A DNA stretch of 64,000 nt, from NCBI GenBank assembly GCA_029721435.1, contig CM056582.1, positions 38,894,611 to 38,958,610 of the forward strand, given 5' to 3'. A model generated the notes under the pieces. The model did not search any database, had not been told where the DNA came from, and was given only the letters and a program-made list of their open reading frames with translations. This DNA is from Gymnothorax reevesii (Eukaryota; Chordata; Actinopteri; Anguilliformes; Muraenidae). Made by a program: the position numbers and the translations under genes. Shown piece after piece: positions 33,983 to 44,843 of the stretch (position 1 is the first letter of the stretch; every line of letters begins with the position of its first letter).

Positions 33983-35210
33983 CAGCAGTCACAATAGAAA
34001 CCGTGAAGAAACTATGTAAATGGAATATAAGCCTCCTTTAACAGGGGCTTAGTTTCAGTTAACAGAAATGAAATACCAAATTGAGCCAAACTCTATATGT
34101 AAATAGAAAAGCACTCAGAGACCACAGACCTCTGCTTGGAGGCAGCAAAACCCAAAAGCACGGCGATTGAAACTCCGGCCCATTGGAAAGACTTGAAATC
34201 TTGTCAAGTGACTGCTGCCCTACTATCTAAATACTAAATCTCAGATCTCCTGCCAAAAATGCAAACAGAACTTATCTAGCTAGCTAACAGCAAGTACAAC
34301 CAAAAGAAGCAGAGAAAACAAGTATTTTAAATTATTTTAAAACGGACCGAATAAACAAGTCGTTTACAATGTAAGCGAGCTAAACTCAGTACCTCCCCCA
34401 ACAAGCTGTCGCTAAGCACTCAAACAAGCAGTTAAACTGTAATCAGCTGATCAAGACACAGCAACCAGAGCAAAATACAAAGATAGGGTAATTTACAATG
34501 TGTTTAATCAGAAGAGCCCTTCAGTAATAATAAAATGCGAAAAAGACAAAAACCCCAGTTCGCGTTAATATTCAAGCTTGGCAATGCGTTTAGGCGGTAA
34601 TGCAGTCAGGATAGAGAACGAAGGGGACTAAAAAACCCCGGTGAACGTCAATAATTATTGGCTAGAAGACTGTATGAATGGCAAGCCACCAAGTATGAAA
34701 TCAAGCGGGGTTATAGCTAGATATCCACGTAATTTGATAATATTCTTGGTGTTGAGAGCTTGCTGGGGTTCGTTAGCTAAATCTGCTACAGAAAAACCAG
34801 GCAACAGTACCACAGTCCTTGAAAACAACTGTTATACTTTGTATATTGCACAATTCACTAAGTTAGACAATTATTTGGCATTTAATTTATTTTTTAAATT
34901 TAGCGTTTAAATTTACCCGAGAGATGGAAACCCCCCCAAAAAAACCCCAAAAAATCCCCTTCGCCCTTGTTTGACCAGATTAGTGACTTAATTTGGCTGT
35001 TTGCTGCCCCTAATGCGACAAAGGTTATACCTCGGTAGCGAATCGTCTAATCACTATTATTATTTGAGCCTAAACACACAAATTATTTTCATAAAACCAC
35101 GTTTACACAAGAGTAAATCCTCAGCTTCAATCCCACACGTCTTCTTCTGTCTCAACTCAAGCAGAATGATCCCCAACGAGCAGCGCTACAGCATAGCCAA
35201 GAGGTCAGCG
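33983..35210. other. Intron 2, no recognised element
   Basis: AT-rich, non-coding. A short + strand frame at 34641-34910 has no recognisable motif. Confidence 0.4.
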
Positions 35211-35211
35211 A

Positions 35212-35650
35212 CAGTACTCGGCAACTAATTCTCGCAGCTTCACCAAATTTGATAAGGTAACTCACTATAACCCATAGATATGCAAGATCAGGTTTTTTGC
35301 TGGATTTGACCTTTGACCTTAGCTCTGTGACCATGACCCTGGAAATCTTGTACGGGTCAATACTCTGCATCTAATTATCACAGCTTCACCAAATTTGGTA
35401 TGGGAACTCATTGTCACACGCACATGTGCAATGTCATGTTTTTTTGCTGGATTTCACCTTTGAACTTTGCGCTGTGACCTTCAGGCAGGAAATCTTATAT
35501 GGGTTAGTACTCAGCAATTACTGATCGCAGCTTCACCAGATTTGGTCTGGTAACTCACTGTGACACATAGATGTGCAACGTCACCTTTTTTTAATTTCAC
35601 CTTTGACCTTTACGCTTTGACGTTGAGGCAGGAAATCGTGTCCGGGTAGA
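35212..35650 (+). repeat. Repeat with three 146-bp tandem units
   Basis: CAGCTTCACCA(A/G)ATTTG marks units at 35235, 35381 and 35528, spacings 146 and 147. Each unit has GGTAACTCA-like, ATGTGCAA-like and TTTGACCTTTG-like blocks. The last unit ends near 35650. Non-coding. Confidence 0.7.
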
Positions 35651-37435
35651 GGGGTATTTAGCAACGTGTTTTTTTTTAAATTATTATTATTACCCATGCG
35701 TCATACACAGCGGTTTTATGCACTTGTGTTTGACTAGGAAGGGCCTCTGATTTCGAGACACACAACCCCAAGTCTGTCGTGGTATTTAACATTCTGCCTA
35801 TGTTCGCAGATAACGTTGTCATAAACATCCACTGACTTGTATGCTCGTAGTTCCTCCCTCCTGTACACAGTCGATCAAATGGGTATATAAATATATTGAG
35901 CCATGGAATACTGGGCCACTAACTAATGTCATCTACCACTCACTGATGCCATACGGATCTGGAAATTGGTTGCCATTTGTCAAAGTAAATTTGTTGAGGC
36001 AGAATTTGCGATCTTTGGTGGCTAATGCCCTCACATAGCTTGACAAGCTGTTATGGTCCGCCATACCTCCGTTGCCAAGCTGGAGATGCAACCTGTCTTG
36101 TTTGTAAACAGTAAATGGGTCCATTCTCCGTAACTTTAGCTTAGTAATTTCATTTGGCTGTTTGTTAGGATTGCTTTATGTAAACTACCAGTAATGTTTC
36201 GGTACCCATTACCAAATGGTCTTGAATTCTAAATAAAAGACAGATCCTCCAGTATCTCCAGCAAAATGTCTTACTGTTTTAATCTTTAAAACTACTTTTA
36301 GGCGTGTAGTCTTTATCTATGCATCACAGGTTTCCAGCATCATCTTAAATCTTTTGGAGAGCTCACTAATGGCCCAAAGAATGTAACTGGGTGCCACCAG
36401 TATTTCCATAAGTTTGTTGAGGTTTTCAAGCTGAAAATCTTTTGTAAAGGGTTAGCCACTAATATTACTACGTGAACTTGGAAGAAAATGTCTTACTGAA
36501 GCTTAAAATGTATAGTTTTCCTATGTTTCGATCAAGAATGACCAAGTTAATGAATTTTGGCAAGCAGGAGGTTGAAAAAATTTTATTTTCTGTGTTGCAG
36601 CAGAATTTTACTAAATGAAACAAATGCCAAAAGAAAATAATTATTGAAGACCAAACCCATCTTTAAACAGCTTAATTCTTTCAGTGATATATCTAGTTGT
36701 GGAAACTGGGTACTGGAAGCCATAAGGGTTCATTAATTCAATTGTGAGGTTTTGCCTTCAAAAACCTGTGAGTTTTTTGGCTGAGGTTATTATTCAAAAT
36801 ATGGAGGCACACTATTGATGTAGAATGTTTGGTGTGTCTGTCCCCTGTTCATGGAAATCATGGTTTGTGTACTGATAATGGTGTCCCTGCACCGCTGGCT
36901 TGAAATAATTGAAGTCTTGTCTCCGGCTGTACAACACATTTTACATGTAATAGTATGAGGAGTTTGACACCTCAGATCTGAGAAATGCTACATATTACTT
37001 GTCTCGTAGGATATCTATTACAAACGTTTTTAATAAACCTTTGATCAAATTACCAGCCGAGGCTTTTGGGGTTTCTCTGGCTGTTTGTCATATTTTGACA
37101 GTGATCAAGTTGGGCAGGTTTGATTAGGTTAATTTGGTATTTCATACATATAACCACATTATTTACATCTTTAGTTATACGATGGCCCCACCAAGGGGAT
37201 TTGGCATATTTGTTTTAAAATGAAGGTAAATGGGAATTCATACTTTGACAATATAAGACTGTTTTTTTTTTCACCAACAAGTTTCCAACAAGAAATCAGA
37301 CTAGGCCTATCACCTCCGGTTGTAGTGCATGCACCAAGTACACACCCATACATGTAGCTCCATATGCACACAGCATAACAGTCTGCCATCGCAGGGTTTT
37401 CCCCGGGTTTTCAGAGGACTTAAGTGCTAACTGGT
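35651..37435. other. Intron 2, no recognised element
   Basis: Non-coding sequence with (TTA)n near 35683 and poly-T runs. No gene, element end or RNA gene recognised. Confidence 0.4.
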
Positions 37436-37439
37436 TTCC

Positions 37440-37902
37440 TTTACTGGCTTGCAGTCCTCTGGCAACACCTGGCAAAGCACAAGGTATAGTTGCCGAAGAA
37501 GATTGCGATGAAGTCACCAATGATGCTTGGGCAACTGGCCAGGCTGTAGATCTGACTGAAATGATTGAAGCCATTAATATCGCAGGGGTCCGAGCAGATG
37601 AAGTTTCACCGTACTAGTTTGTGAAAGTGACCAAAGCACCTCACATCCTTTCCAATTACGTGAGAGACAACTATGGCTCTAGATATGAAGCTGGCAGTGA
37701 GGTGATAAGAGGGCACCGTTTTGAGCTTCTACCTCAGCAAGACTCAATCTATTTCAATGATGGAAAAAAGGATATTTACATTGCAGTAAAATGTTTTTTG
37801 CTAACAGTGTTCCCAGATTCGGAAGAGTCAGGCATCAGAAAAATCAGGGGGGAATTGCAGTCAACGTATAAACTGAATCTCTCAGTTCATGCAGCTTCCT
37901 AA
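37440..37902 (+). pseudogene. Unrecognised coding remnant with one in-frame TAG
   Basis: A frame open from at least 37390, with coding-like composition from about 37455, reads GKAQGIVAEEDCDEVTND, WATGQAVDLTEMIEAINI, then TAG at 37615-37617, and continues in the same frame for 94 codons (FVKVTKAPHILSNYVRDNYG through SVHAAS) to TAA at 37900-37902. The same frame spans both sides of the stop, and the residue mix (few Cys, balanced charge) looks protein-like. I do not recognise the family. A possible acceptor CTTGCAG precedes it at 37450-37456. It may be an old retroposed gene or a transposon gene. Not part of calmodulin. Confidence 0.45.
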
Positions 37903-37997
37903 TGTCGGCAAATCGGGGCAATCTGAATTTCTGCAATCTGCGGAGACGGGCCATTGTTTTACCCTTAATGTAGCTGTTGTAGTGGTTGCCATAATTA

Positions 37998-39630
37998 TAG
38001 GTGCTGATCAACGAATTAGAATAATTTGAAATAGCGCAATCATTAAATTTTCTTGATGCATTTTTTGTGCAGAAAGCAAATCAGGTGTTCACCGCGCCTG
38101 TCCTACTTGTTAGAGTATTCACAGAACTCGCTACCTGTAAAAAATTTGCTCAGCTGTGCATTCCAAATGGCCCATTTAGGCCATTTAACTGTGACAGTGT
38201 TGTTTTATTGAATTAGAACAATTGAGAAACCATTTCACTGAATTAGAATAATTTTTATTATAATTAGAATCATCACTTTCTCAGTATTTTGTGGCTGCCC
38301 CCTTGGCTTGTATGACTGCCTTAAGTCTCCGCGGCATCGATTTGACCAGCTTGTCACAAGTTTCCGCACTCACAGCTTCCCAGGCAGTGGCGATGTTCTG
38401 CTTCAGTTGGTCCATCGTAGTCGGCTTTCTGTCGTAAATTTTCCGCTTGACGATGGCCCAAAGGTTTTCAATAACATTGAGGTCAGGCGAGTTGGCCGGC
38501 CATGCCAAAACTTCAAGCTGTTTTTCGGCGAACCAATCTTTGGTCGACTTTGGTGCATGAGCCGGTGCAAGATCCTGTTGAAATATGAGGTCTTCTTCGC
38601 CAAACTGTCCCTCAACAGTCGGAATCAGGAACGTTTCCAGAACATCTTGGTATACGGCAGCATTGACAGTCTTCTTGAGGAAGCAGAGTTTCCCCACACA
38701 CCGAGCAAACATGCATCCCCAGACCATAACGCTCTGGGGAAACTTGACGGATCTTTTTACGCACTCGTGATTGTAGGTTTCGCCACCACAACGCCAGACA
38801 CGAGGACCTTGGTCACCGAAGGAGATGCAAAAGCATGATTCATCACTGAAGACCACTTTCTGCCAGTCTTCAGCAGTCCACTCGCCGTGTTCTTTGGCCC
38901 ACTTCAGCCGTTTCTCCATTTGTTTCTTGTTCAGCATCGGTTTTACTGCTGGAACGCGAGATTTGAAGCCGAGTTTGGGCAGACGACGGTAAGTGGTTGA
39001 TCTCGAGACGTTAGCGCCGGTCTGCTCGTTCCACAAGTCGCTGAGCTCAGAAATGGACTTGAACCGGTTGCTGACTGCGATCTTTCTCAGCTGCTTGTTG
39101 TCACGAGCAGAAGTTTTTCGGATGCCGGAACAGTTGGTGCGCTTGCTGCAGTCTTTCTTTAGAGCTTTGCAGATGGAAGACTGGCTGATGCCGAGCTGCT
39201 CAGCAATTTTAGTTTGGGTCTAGCCTTGTTAGCGAAGGGCTTGAATTTGAGTCACTATTCCCGTTGAGAGGTCGCGCTGCTTACCCATGATTGATTTTAC
39301 AACTTAGAAATTCTACTCAACCCTGACTTTATACTGCACAGTGAACACTCTTCACAGAAAACAAAAATTCGAGCACTTATTCTAATTCAATGAAATGACT
39401 TATGAATTATTCTAATTCAATGAAACAACAGTGTCACAGTTAAATGGCCTAAATGAGCCTTTTGGAAAGCTCAGCTGAGCAAATTTTTTACAGGTAGCAA
39501 GTTCTGAGAATACTGTAACAAGTAGGACAGGCGCGGTGAACACCTGATTTGCTTTCTGCACAAAAAATGCATCAAGAAAATTTAACGATTGCACTATTTC
39601 AAATTATTCTAATTCGTTGACCAGCACCTG
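37998..39630 (-). mobile_element. Tc1-like transposon, AGGTGCTG-ended family, complete (1633 bp)
   Basis: Left end TAGGTGCTGATCAACGAATT at 37998 and right end complement CAGGTGCTGGTCAACGAATT ending 39630, each next to TA (37996-37997, 39631-39632). Inverted repeats are long, roughly 260 bp, with blocks such as AAATCAGGTGTTCACCGCGC at both ends in opposite orientation. The transposase is on the minus strand. A second copy of the family begins at 63604. Confidence 0.92.
38281..39288 (-). pseudogene. Tc1-like transposase with two nonsense codons
   Basis: The ATG at 39288 opens MGKQRDLSTGIVTQIQALR, then TAA at 39229-39231 (codon 20) and TAG at 39220-39222 (codon 23). The rest is open without frameshift to TGA at 38281-38283. 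Total 335 codons, close to the family norm of about 340. First HTH is KIAEQLGISQSSICKAL. Catalytic residues are all present: SDESCF with the first Asp, QQDLAPAHAPK with the second Asp, SPDLNVIENLW with the Glu (DD34E spacing). The body ends GAATKY. Only the two early stops make it dead, so it was recently active compared with the other Tc1 copies here. Confidence 0.92.
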
Positions 39631-39639
39631 TATATACTT

Positions 39640-40285
39640 TACTCTTGTTATGTTGAGATTTAGAATTTTTCGTTGTTCAACATTTGAAGTTCAATACTGC
39701 TCAGGATAATAGCAATATTTAGAGTTTTTGAATTCTCTGGATGTATGTCACACTTAATGACATGGATGACCATCAATACATGGGCAACCTATGACACCTA
39801 ATTTTAACTCCTGCTGTTGTGCTTGGGCTTTTTCTATTGCTGATATACACAAAGATCTCTGATTTAAACCTGCTTCCTCCTTTAGAATAAGTTCTGATTA
39901 ATTTCTAATGTTCATGAACAGGCGGAGTCGTTAAGTAGGCCTTGGATTATTATGTTTCTGGCTTTAGTTATGTCATGCAAAATGACTCTTCAGACATTGC
40001 TTATTCCATTAAAAGACTGTTAAAGTGCACTCTGTTGGTTCTGAGTACACAGAATGCGTGAAAATATTAAATACTACAAATCTCAAGCTGTACATCACAT
40101 TTTGTAGACTAGGTATGTTCAACTCCAAGCACTCCTTGACATGAAACCCTTCAAAGAAAAGGGCCAAATTTTGTTTGGGACGTTTGGTGCAGCCAGTAAA
40201 ATATTCTGAACAGGTTTTCTGACCAGCATATGGGTTTCACAGTTTTCTAGAGAGAAATGACTGCAGTTTTAAAACAAGATGTGTT
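39640..40285. other. Intron 2, no recognised element
   Basis: Non-coding sequence after the Tc1 element, with no ORF or repeat structure that I can support. Confidence 0.4.
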
Positions 40286-40286
40286 T

Positions 40287-40935
40287 GTGAAACACTGATG
40301 CCCCCGTACATAACATGCAAATGCTAACCATTAAAGGCATATCATGAGTCAATCAAAGGTTAAAGGTCAAGGTCACAAGGTCAACATTCATTACCTCATC
40401 AGAAAACCCTTATACTAAGGCAGGGGTGTCCAATCTTATCCATGAAGGGCCAGTGTGGGTGCAGGTTTTTGTGCTAGCCAGCAGTGCTACAGCACCTGAT
40501 TGCACTAATTAACCCATCAGGGGATTCAATCAGGACCTTGGTGGGTAGAAAGAGGTGTTGGTGTTGGGCTCTAACAAAAACCAGCACCCACACCGGCCCT
40601 TTCTGGATAAGATTTGACACCCCTGTCCTAAGGAATACATATGCCAGGTATCAAATGCCTATTACTAGCTAATGAAAAGTTATGGCCCATGTTAAAGTTT
40701 TTGTCACCAAACGTCATGCTCCAAGGTCAAGGTCAGACGGTCAAAAGTCATGACCCCATCTGAAATGCTTCTCACAAGCAATGCATATGCCAAGTATCAA
40801 AGTCCTATCATGAGCCGATCAAAAGTTATAGCCATCGCAAAGTGCAGACAGACAGATGGGTGGACAGACGGACAGGTGAAAAACTATATGCCTCCGAAAC
40901 TTCATTTACGGGGGCATAAAAATCCTCCTATTTTC
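40287..40935 (+). repeat. TGCCCCCGTA-ended repeat with 146-bp units
   Basis: Left word TGATGCCCCCGTA at about 40296-40308 and right TACGGGGGCATAA ending 40918 are inverted. The right end is also a hairpin with arms TATGCCTCCG and CGGGGGCATA at 40887-40918. ATGCCA(G/A)GTATCAAA at 40641 and 40787 marks a 146-bp unit. AAGGTCAAGGTCA-type words occur in each unit. A GACAGATGGGTGGACAGACG tract precedes the hairpin. A hAT MITE at 40421-40625 is inserted within. Confidence 0.7.
40421..40625. mobile_element. hAT-type MITE (205 bp)
   Basis: Inverted ends CAGGGGTGTCCAATCTTATC and the complement of GATAAGATTTGACACCCCTG. Flanking octamers TACTAAGG (40413-40420) and TCCTAAGG (40626-40633) differ at one base, an 8-bp hAT target duplication. 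Nested inside the TGCCCCCGTA repeat. Confidence 0.9.
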
Positions 40936-41546
40936 ATACAGAAATTCTTACATTTTCCAGAACTCCAAGTCTAGCATGAACATCATGCGTTAAAAACATT
41001 GAACAGGAATCTTACAATTGATTGTGTCTCAAATCTCCATCAACTACCTCGATTCAGAATGTCTGAGGATAGATGCTGATCTGGCCGCTAAGTGCCTTTA
41101 TTTACATGTCCATCTTCCAAGAAATGCTTGGGATAAAAATAATTTTTGAGCTTTAAGCTCCGGTTTTGTCTGTTATATGTTCCAGAGAGTTGTAGTTATT
41201 TTTTTAAATAATCGTGTTTAAAATCGGAGAACTTTTTCTTATTTCATTTTGCAACAATGTGGCACCAAGTTATATGCTTGGAGTATTTGTGGGCCTCCAA
41301 CTTTTACAGCTTAGCAGCTCGTGCCTTGCAAAAAATGCCACTGTGGAGCCGTGATTACCGGTTATATCCGCAAAACGGTCTGTCTGGGGCAGTACTGTAC
41401 CTGGGCTTTCTTTCTCGAGAGCTTTCATTTGGTGGTTTCGTCGATGCACCCTTAGCTGTCGGGGGCAGCAGCATGGGCCCTGTTGGTGGTGTGCCAGCTC
41501 GCTCAGTGTGGAGATGATGAGCTTTGCGCTTCTGTTTGTCTTGCAG
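40936..41546. other. End of intron 2
   Basis: Non-coding up to the acceptor TTGTCTTGCAG at 41536-41546. Nothing else recognised. Confidence 0.5.
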
Positions 41547-41690
41547 AGTTCAAGGAGGCATTCTCACTGTTCGACAAGGACGGAGATGGAACCATCACCA
41601 CCAAGGAGCTGGGGACAGTCATGCGGTCGCTGGGCCAGAATCCCACTGAGGCCGAGCTGCAGGACATGGTCAACGAGGTGGATGCTGACG
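41547..41690 (+). CDS. calm: Calmodulin, coding exon 3 (residues 11-58)
   Basis: 144 bp, the usual size. Encodes the end of codon 11 through the first base of codon 59: [40 protein letters not shown], then MVNEVDAD. It contains EF-hand 1, with the loop from D20 to E31 and all ligands intact, and the start of EF-hand 2 (D56, D58). Compared with the invariant vertebrate protein there is one change, I52V (ATGGTCAAC), in the helix before loop 2. Acceptor TTGCAG at 41541-41546, donor GACG-GTGAGG at 41690/41691. A minisatellite starts about 20 bp into the following intron. Third-position bases are C/G-rich, consistent with a real gene. Confidence 0.96.
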
Positions 41691-41709
41691 GTGAGGGCAA
41701 TTTCCCTTA

Positions 41710-43005
41710 CTCTGTTCCCTTGCCCACACTGCACTCTCTTGCCCTCTTACTCGCCCACCCCTCGCTCTCTGGCCCTCATACTCGCCCATTCTTCGCTCTC
41801 TCGCCCTCTTACTCGCCCACTCCTTGCTCTCTCGCCCTCTTATTCACCCACCTAGCGCTCTCTCGCCCTGTTACTCGCCCACCCTGCGCTCTCTCGCCCT
41901 CTTATTTGCCCACGGCGCGCTCTCTCGCCCAGTTACTCGCCCACCCCGCGCTTTCTCTCACTCTTACTTGCCCACCCCGCGCTCTTTCGCCCTCTTACTC
42001 ACCCACCTTGCGCTCTCTCGCCCTCTTACTCAGCCACCTTGCGCTCTCTCGCCCTGTTACTCGCCCACCCTGCGCTCTCTCGCCCTCTTACTCGCCAACC
42101 CCTCATTCTCTCGCCCTTTTACTCGCCAACCCCTCGCTCTCTCGCCCTGTTACTCACCCACCCTGCGCTCTCTGGCCGCCATACTCGCCCACCCCGCGCT
42201 CTCTCGCCCTGTTACTCACCCACCCTGCGCTCTCGCCCTCTTACTCGCCCACCCCTCGCTCTCTCGCCCTCTTACTCGCCCACCCCTCGCTCTCTGGCCC
42301 TCATACTCGCCCACCCCGCGCTCTCTCGCCCTCTTACTCGCCCACCCTGCGCTCTCTCGCCCTCTTATTCGCCCACCGCGCGCTCTGTCGTCCAGTTACT
42401 CGCCCACCCCGCGCTTTCTTACACTCTTCTTGCTGGCTGTGCTCCCTCACCCTCTTACTCACCCACCTTGTACTCTCCCGCCCTCTTACTCGCCTACCCC
42501 TCGCTCTCTCGCCCTCCTACTCGCCCACCCCTCCCTCTCTCGCCCACCCTGCGCTTTCTTGCTCTGTTACTCGCCCATCCCGCGATCTCTCGCCCTCTTA
42601 CTCACCCACTGCACGCTCTCCCGCCCAGTTACTCGCCCACCCTGCGCTTTCTCTCACTCTTACTTTCCCACCCCGCGCTCTTTCGCCCTCCTACTCGCTC
42701 ACCCCTCACTCTCTCGCCCTCTTACTTGCCCACCTTGCGCTCTCTCGCCCTCTTACTTGCCCACCTTGCGCTCTCTCGCCCTCTTACTCGCCCAACCCAT
42801 GCTCTCTCGCCCTCTGACTTGACCAACCCGCGCTTTCTGTCACTCTTACTCACCAACCCCTCGCTCTCTCGCCCTCTTACTTGCTCACCCCTCACTCTCT
42901 CGCCCTCTTACTCACCAACCCCTCATTCTCTTGCCCTTTTACTCGCCAACCCCTCGCTCTCTCGCCCTCTTACCCGCCCACCTTGTGCTCTCTCGCCCTT
43001 GCAAC
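41710..43005 (+). repeat. 31-bp minisatellite, about 40 copies, in intron 3
   Basis: Tandem units of the form CTCTCTCGCCCTCTTACTCG plus CCCACCCTGCG, 31 bp, with point differences between copies. One strand is strongly pyrimidine-rich. Since 31 is not a multiple of 3 and the unit has few stops, all three + strand frames stay open for over 300 codons and show a 31-residue protein period. These frames are artefacts. One of them runs on from exon 3 through the splice donor. Confidence 0.95.
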
Positions 43006-43293
43006 ATTCTTATATAAGATTTTTGAATGCTGCAAAGGTGGCAGCTTACACAGCTGGTGAGACATGTTTTGGACCAGTCTCTGGTCTTTCAGCTTAAGAG
43101 AACACGCCTTGGCTGACATGGGAGTCACTTCCTGCACCCAGGCCAGTATTCAATACAATACTCCTAGTAAAACTTAAACTAAAGCATTTTTCTTAGCCAA
43201 GTAAAAAACTAAGTCGTATTTAAGATGTGTCTAAGACATTTACTTAGTCAGACTCTATCCATATCCATATATATTACTCAGCCAAAATGATGA
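43006..43293. other. Intron 3, no recognised element
   Basis: Non-coding sequence between the minisatellite and the hAT insertion. Confidence 0.4.
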
Positions 43294-43301
43294 TGTGTCT
43301 C

Positions 43302-44788
43302 CAGTGGCGTGCACAAATAGACGATAGGTGGTGCTACAGCACTTGCCCCTTTGCCCTTTATCAATGAAAGTGCCCTTTTGAAATTTTGTTTTTTTTTTTA
43401 ATGATTTTTATTATTATTATTATTATTAACACTTTCGTGGGGCCAATGTTGAAATGATCTTTTAGAAAAGCAGTGTGATTAAAAACTACTGAAAAAAATG
43501 CCCCGAAATGGGCCACCTCCTCACGCACTTCCGACCTCTCTTCCTTTGTCACGTGAACACGCGCGCTGTGCATATGCGCTGCAGGAGCATATCATCTGAG
43601 CGACTGGAAGCCACAGTCTTGTGCCCCACCAGCCAGGTAACACACAGATCAAGTGAAATCGTACAGTTTGCCCTCCAAGCCCAACCTGTAATCATTTTGT
43701 TGTGCAGTAGCATGTCTCATCCATAGTGACGGTCCGTCGGCAGAAACACAGGGCCAGCAATAACCTCACCTTTCACTTCTTAATGACAGACACCTCTCGC
43801 AGTTTACCTCCCCGATTAACAACCGTTGCTCAGACTGATTGGAGGAACCGACAAGAATCTAACTTGTTTTTGAAAGCCGTATTATACATTGCACTACGAA
43901 ATTATACGGCGTTAAACTTACTTCCGCACACCAATGGCTACGGAAAAAATATAATTTGCCTACGTCTGTATAATTTCTGAATTTGTGTAAATTAATTCGC
44001 TACGTTCATTGAGCAATTAGCCATGAGAATCCGTTCTATATACTCTGAATGTGACAGCCAAAGTGCGTAGTAGCACAGCTGAGTGAAGACGAAAATAATT
44101 GCTGTGAAGTCCGCGAAAGTTTCGGATTTTTTGCAGATTGTCATCCTTGTGGATTCGCATCAATTATATCAACATAGCCAACAGGCAATCGCTTTGTAAT
44201 TAGCATTTCTTAATCATTACGTGTCACGCATTGGTGGTGGCTATTCTGTTAATTAACTGTTTGACTGTTAATCAATCAAACCTGATCGCAAACAGTTTAA
44301 GAGCAATTATCCGGGAAAGGGTGATGTTACTGAAGGCCTTCCTGGCATCTGACGGTACGCCACTGCTCATACAGCAGCAAACAACTGAGCATTTTTTAGC
44401 CGACTGGTCACCTGATTAGCTAGTTTAATGCTTTAGCCCAAACAATGATAGATAACGTGAGGACGACCACCACAAACAATGTCGGTCGACTTTGCAAATC
44501 TGTTAAGCTGAACGTTTTCTTTTGTGTAGGTTTTGTTAGGCAACGTAAATGAACACATTAAGAAGAATCAGGCAGTTCCCCATTGCCTGAGAAAAATATC
44601 CCCATGAAGGCTACCCATGTGCCTTCTTGTAACGAATGACAGTAGTCATGAATTGCATTGAACATGTGCGTGTAATGTTTATTTTATTTTTTATCTCACA
44701 CTATAATAACATGTTCCACGTGTGCAAAAAAGTGCCCTCCCCCTCCCCCCTGAGCATTTGCCCCCCATAATGTCTGTGCACGCCACTG
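43302..44788. mobile_element. Non-autonomous hAT element with perfect 8-bp duplication (1487 bp)
   Basis: Ends CAGTGGCGTGCACAAATAGA (left) and the complement of CTGTGCACGCCACTG (right). The octamer TGTGTCTC flanks both sides exactly (43294-43301 and 44789-44796). A (TTA)n tract lies near 43412. No transposase frame is present. The perfect duplication suggests this is one of the youngest insertions here. Confidence 0.93.
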
Positions 44789-44843
44789 TGTGTCTCCATC
44801 TGTGCACTGAAAGCATTCTGTGGCATAGAAATGCGTGGCTGTG

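Noticed and set aside
38308..38838. 176-codon + strand frame
   Set aside because: Antisense shadow of the Tc1 transposase.
41483..43097. Very long + strand open frames (444, 332 and 352 codons)
   Set aside because: Produced by the 31-bp stop-poor minisatellite. Only 41547-41690 is real coding sequence, and a good splice donor ends it.
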